Shown here piece by piece: positions 61,534 to 64,000 of a stretch of 64,000 nucleotides of DNA (its first letter is position 1; every line of letters begins with the position of its first letter). The notes under the pieces are model-generated. The model ran no database searches. It saw only the letters and a program-made list of their open reading frames with translations, and had not been told where the DNA came from. The position numbers and the translations under genes are program-made. Source of the stretch: Nocardioides massiliensis (GTDB taxonomy: Bacteria > Actinomycetota > Actinomycetes > Propionibacteriales > Nocardioidaceae); NCBI RefSeq assembly GCF_030811215.1, contig NZ_JAUSQM010000001.1, forward strand, positions 310,001-374,000, in the 5' to 3' direction.

Positions 61534-62795
61534 TGCGTGACCTCGGCTCCCACGGCTCCGTCGTCATCGTCGACCGAGTGATCGAGCGGGTCCTCTCCGA
61601 CCGCCACGTCGGCGGCCAGGTGCTGGGCGACGGCGTTGATCGCGGCCACCAGAGGTACGGCGATGAGTGCCCCGGCCACCCCGGCGACGAGCACACCGGC
61701 GGCGATCGCGAGGAGCACGCCGAGCGGATGGACGGAGACGAAGCGCCCCATGAGGAACGGCTGGAGGATGTGGGACTCGATCTGCTGGACGACCACCACG
61801 CCGAGCAGCATCAGGAGCGCGACCACCGGCCCCTGGGCGACCAGCGCGACCAGCACGGCGACCGACCCGGACAGGAAGGCGCCGATGATCGGGATGAAGG
61901 CGCCGAGGAAGACGACCACGCCGATGGCGGAGACCAGCGGCACGTCGAGGATGGCGGCGACGATCATGATGCCGATCGCGTCGACGCCGGCGACGAGCAC
62001 GGTGGCCCGCACGAACTGGGTGAGCGAGCGCCAGGCGACCCGGCCCGAGGAGTCGGCGCGCTCGCGCGCAGCCCGGGGGAACAGCCGCACGGCCCACGCC
62101 CAGATGCGCGCGCCGTCGGCGAGGAAGAAGTAGGTCGCGAACAACGCCAGGAAGAGTCCCGCGATCAGGTGCCCGAGGGTCGCGCCGACTTCGGTGGCAC
62201 GCCGGACCATCTCCTCGTTGCTGTCGATGAGGGTGCGCTGGACGTCGCGGATCACGTCGTTGATCTGGGAGTCGCTGGCCTGCAGGGGGCCTTCGCGCAA
62301 CCAGGTGCGGATCTTCTCCAGCCCGTCGACGACCTGGGCGGTGAGGTCGGAGAAGCCGTCGATCACCTGCTGGCTGACGAAGGTGATCAGCAGCGCGACG
62401 AAGCCGAGCCCGGCGAGGACCACGGTGATGGCGGCCAGCGGTCGGGGCACGCCGACGCGCTGCTGCAGGGAGACGGCCGGGGTCACGAGCGCGGTGATGA
62501 GCAGTGCGATCGCCAGGGGCAGGGTGATGACGACGAAGTGCGCGAGGGTCCACAGGATGGCCAGGCCGGCGGCGGCGATGACGAGGAAGCGCCACGACCA
62601 CGCGGCGGCGAGGTCGAGCGCCCACGGCACCTCGGCGCGGGTGAAGTTCGACGGACCGGCCTTGATCCTCGGCAGCTCGTCGCGGTCGGCCCGGATCTCG
62701 GCGCGGACCTCGGACCACTGCTGGGCGACCCGCTCCCGCTCACGGCGCAGTCGTCCGGTGCTGCCCGTCAGTCGCTTCCCGGTCCCCTTGGCCAC
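61530..62795 (-). CDS. AI-2E family transporter/permease
   Basis: 421 aa from GTG at 62795. Seven or eight transmembrane helices are visible, among them FLVIAAAGLAILWTLAHFVV, ITVVLAGLGFVALLITFVSQ and GLFLALFATYFFLADGARI. The family-typical end is MRFVSVHPL-like FLMGRFVSVHPLGVLLAIAA. The real substrate of most members is unknown, so a quorum-sensing role should not be assumed. Its start overlaps the upstream GlmL-type gene by 28 bp, and ilvA follows with a 4-bp overlap. Confidence 0.9.
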   Translation of the reverse strand: MAKGTGKRLTGSTGRLRRERERVAQQWSEVRAEIRADRDELPRIKAGPSNFTRAEVPWALDLAAAWSWRFLVIAAAGLAILWTLAHFVVITLPLAIALLITALVTPAVSLQQRVGVPRPLAAITVVLAGLGFVALLITFVSQQVIDGFSDLTAQVVDGLEKIRTWLREGPLQASDSQINDVIRDVQRTLIDSNEEMVRRATEVGATLGHLIAGLFLALFATYFFLADGARIWAWAVRLFPRAARERADSSGRVAWRSLTQFVRATVLVAGVDAIGIMIVAAILDVPLVSAIGVVVFLGAFIPIIGAFLSGSVAVLVALVAQGPVVALLMLLGVVVVQQIESHILQPFLMGRFVSVHPLGVLLAIAAGVLVAGVAGALIAVPLVAAINAVAQHLAADVAVGEDPLDHSVDDDDGAVGAEVTQ

Positions 62796-64000
62796 TGCGT
62801 CAAGGTACCCGCTCCTGTGAGCTCGGTCCGCAGCAACGCAGCGGCTGTCACCGGGTCGTCATCCGCCAGCAGGCCCGCGGCCGCCAGGACATAACGATGG
62901 TCGACGAGCACCCGTGGGTGCTCGGGGAGCTGCCACCCGTCCGCGGAGCCGCCGGTGTGGGCCGCAGCGAGCACCCGCTTGGCCGTCGCGGCGTCGACGT
63001 GGCGCAGCGCACCGCCCGAGCCGACGACCAGCTCCACCTCCCGCAGGTCGCGGCCCGAGCTGACGAGAACCCGTCCGCGCTCGTCGTACACCACCTGGCT
63101 GCGACCGGCGTGGCGCCGCAGCGCCGTGGTGACGGCGAGGGTGGCGATCCGTTCGTCGTCGGCACGGTCCGCGGCACTGCCAGGCAGGTACGCCGGCTCG
63201 GCCTGGCGCCGTCGGGCGGCCGCGTGCAGGTCGGGGGACGCCCCGGGGTCGGTCGCGACGGTCGTCGGCGCGCTCCACCGCATGCCGAGGTCGCCCTCCA
63301 CCGTGCGCTGGGCGCGTGCCTGGGCCACGACGTCGCGCGCCTCCGGGTCGGGCTCGACGCAGGAGTGGACGTCGGTGGTCGCGCCGCCCACATCGACGAC
63401 CACCACGTCTCCCACGAGGGACGCGAGGAGCTCGACCCCGCTGAGCACGACGTCGGGGGTCGCGCCGCGCACCAGTGCCGCGAACGCGGGATCGGCACTC
63501 AGCTGCTTGCCGCCGATGACGTGGCGCAGGAACACCTCCCGCACCGTGGCGCGGGCCGGCTCGGGGGCGAGGACCCCGATCCGCGGGACGACGTTGGCCG
63601 CCAGCACGTGCGGGACGCCCCCGTCCGCCAGCGTCGCCGCGACCTCCGGCTGCACGACCGCGTTGCCGGCCACGACGACGGGCAGGTCCCAGCCACCCGC
63701 GGCGAGCGCCGTCGCCGAGGTCCGCAGCGAGTCCTCCTCGCCCCCGTCGGTGCCCCCGACGAGCAGCACCACGTCGGGGTCGCACGCACGCAGCGCGGTG
63801 AGGTCGCGCAGCCCGCCCGTGTCCGCGGTGGCCAGCACCGCGACCACCGTGCCGCCGCTGGACAGCGCGACGCGCCGGCCCGCCTCGGCGGTCACGAGCG
63901 CCTCGTTCCCGACGACCGCGATCCGCAGGCCGCCGCCCGCCGACGAGCAGGCCAGGACCTGCGCGTCGGCTGCCCTCGGGTCGGCGGCCGTCAGGTCGTC
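62768..64000 (-). CDS. GlmL-type mutase accessory ATPase (5' end beyond the window)
   Basis: At least 410 codons. The frame continues in full homology past GTG 63895 to the right edge (CSSAGGGLRIAVVGNEALV), so the start lies outside. Actin-like ATPase motifs are VVDVGGATTDVHSCVEPDPE and VVLLVGGTDGGEEDSLR. It matches the glutamate mutase L/MutL family, which is associated with B12-dependent carbon-skeleton or amino mutases and is thought to protect or reactivate them. The mutase genes should lie to the right of this window. It overlaps the permease gene downstream. Confidence 0.88.
   Translation of the reverse strand, partial: DDLTAADPRAADAQVLACSSAGGGLRIAVVGNEALVTAEAGRRVALSSGGTVVAVLATADTGGLRDLTALRACDPDVVLLVGGTDGGEEDSLRTSATALAAGGWDLPVVVAGNAVVQPEVAATLADGGVPHVLAANVVPRIGVLAPEPARATVREVFLRHVIGGKQLSADPAFAALVRGATPDVVLSGVELLASLVGDVVVVDVGGATTDVHSCVEPDPEARDVVAQARAQRTVEGDLGMRWSAPTTVATDPGASPDLHAAARRRQAEPAYLPGSAADRADDERIATLAVTTALRRHAGRSQVVYDERGRVLVSSGRDLREVELVVGSGGALRHVDAATAKRVLAAAHTGGSADGWQLPEHPRVLVDHRYVLAAAGLLADDDPVTAAALLRTELTGAGTLTQWPRGPGSD

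Noticed and set aside
61530-62795. Quorum-sensing AI-2 exporter
   Set aside because: The family name comes from one member. No luxS or lsr genes are present, so no signalling role is claimed.

Overview
The window comes from a high-GC actinobacterium, most likely a Nocardioides-type member of the Nocardioidaceae. The evidence is strong G/C bias at third codon positions, mycothiol genes (mshB and mca), a PPOX-class F420-type oxidoreductase beside a deazaflavin-dependent nitroreductase-like protein, DUF4245/DUF4307/DUF1707/DUF3516 proteins, and many genes with a -10 hexamer only 6-7 nt before the start codon, as in leaderless actinobacterial transcripts. It looks like ordinary, gene-dense core chromosome. 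I saw no tRNA, rRNA, CRISPR array, insertion sequence or prophage. No gap longer than about 300 bases lacks a gene; the largest is the 265 bp upstream of phoH.

Layout. 1-7.6 kb: a MoxR/ChlI-type AAA ATPase with its VWA partner (cut by the left edge), a ferredoxin-dapC pair, a GNAT protein, and an mshB-membrane protein-VanW operon. 7.6-17.9 kb: a secreted subtilase, a Nudix fusion protein, a propeller-like protein, a thioesterase, a DUF3516 helicase, an AbiEi/DUF559-type protein, a YoaK membrane protein, a PatB-like C-S lyase and an SRPBCC protein. 17.9-25.6 kb: an FAD dehydrogenase divergent from an SDR, two tandem Ser/Thr kinases with a lipoprotein, pterin dehydratase, a broken phnA and ychF. 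25.6-32.7 kb: xthA, rmuC, a YciO-type protein, ispH and xseAB. 32.7-38.5 kb: a molybdate cluster (HTH-TOBE regulator, modABC), glpX and a PfkB kinase. 38.5-46.9 kb: two alpha/beta hydrolases, DUF1707, class I and class II fumarases flanking two exported proteins, and a Bcr/CflA transporter. 46.9-55.4 kb: a transglycosylase-like protein, an LpqY-SugABC-type trehalose ABC operon, phoH, a cis-prenyltransferase and hemolysin III. 55.4-64 kb: a lipoprotein, two flavin-type oxidoreductases, a 39-codon Cys-rich protein, thioredoxin, mca-DUF4307, greA, ilvA with an AI-2E-type permease, and a GlmL-type gene cut by the right edge.

Much of the gene order (greA-DUF4307-mca, hlyIII-cis-prenyltransferase, phoH, fum, glpX, xseAB, ispH, ychF, and the mshB and ferredoxin-dapC neighbourhoods) recalls, from memory, the Mycobacterium tuberculosis Rv1080c-Rv1112 and Rv1170-Rv1178 regions. 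It is best read as an ancestral actinobacterial block.

The points most worth a second look are at the level of DNA signals. They are a phnA pseudogene with an internal deletion; a perfect 12-bp inverted repeat over the start of the molybdate regulator gene; long tail-less hairpins at four convergent gene junctions, one holding both stop codons in its stem; REP-like 20-mers read through as peptide inserts in genes; three Crp-type GTGA-N6-TCAC sites; back-to-back overlapping -10 boxes between mca and DUF4307; and a possible leaderless upstream ORF in a hairpin-rich phoH leader.
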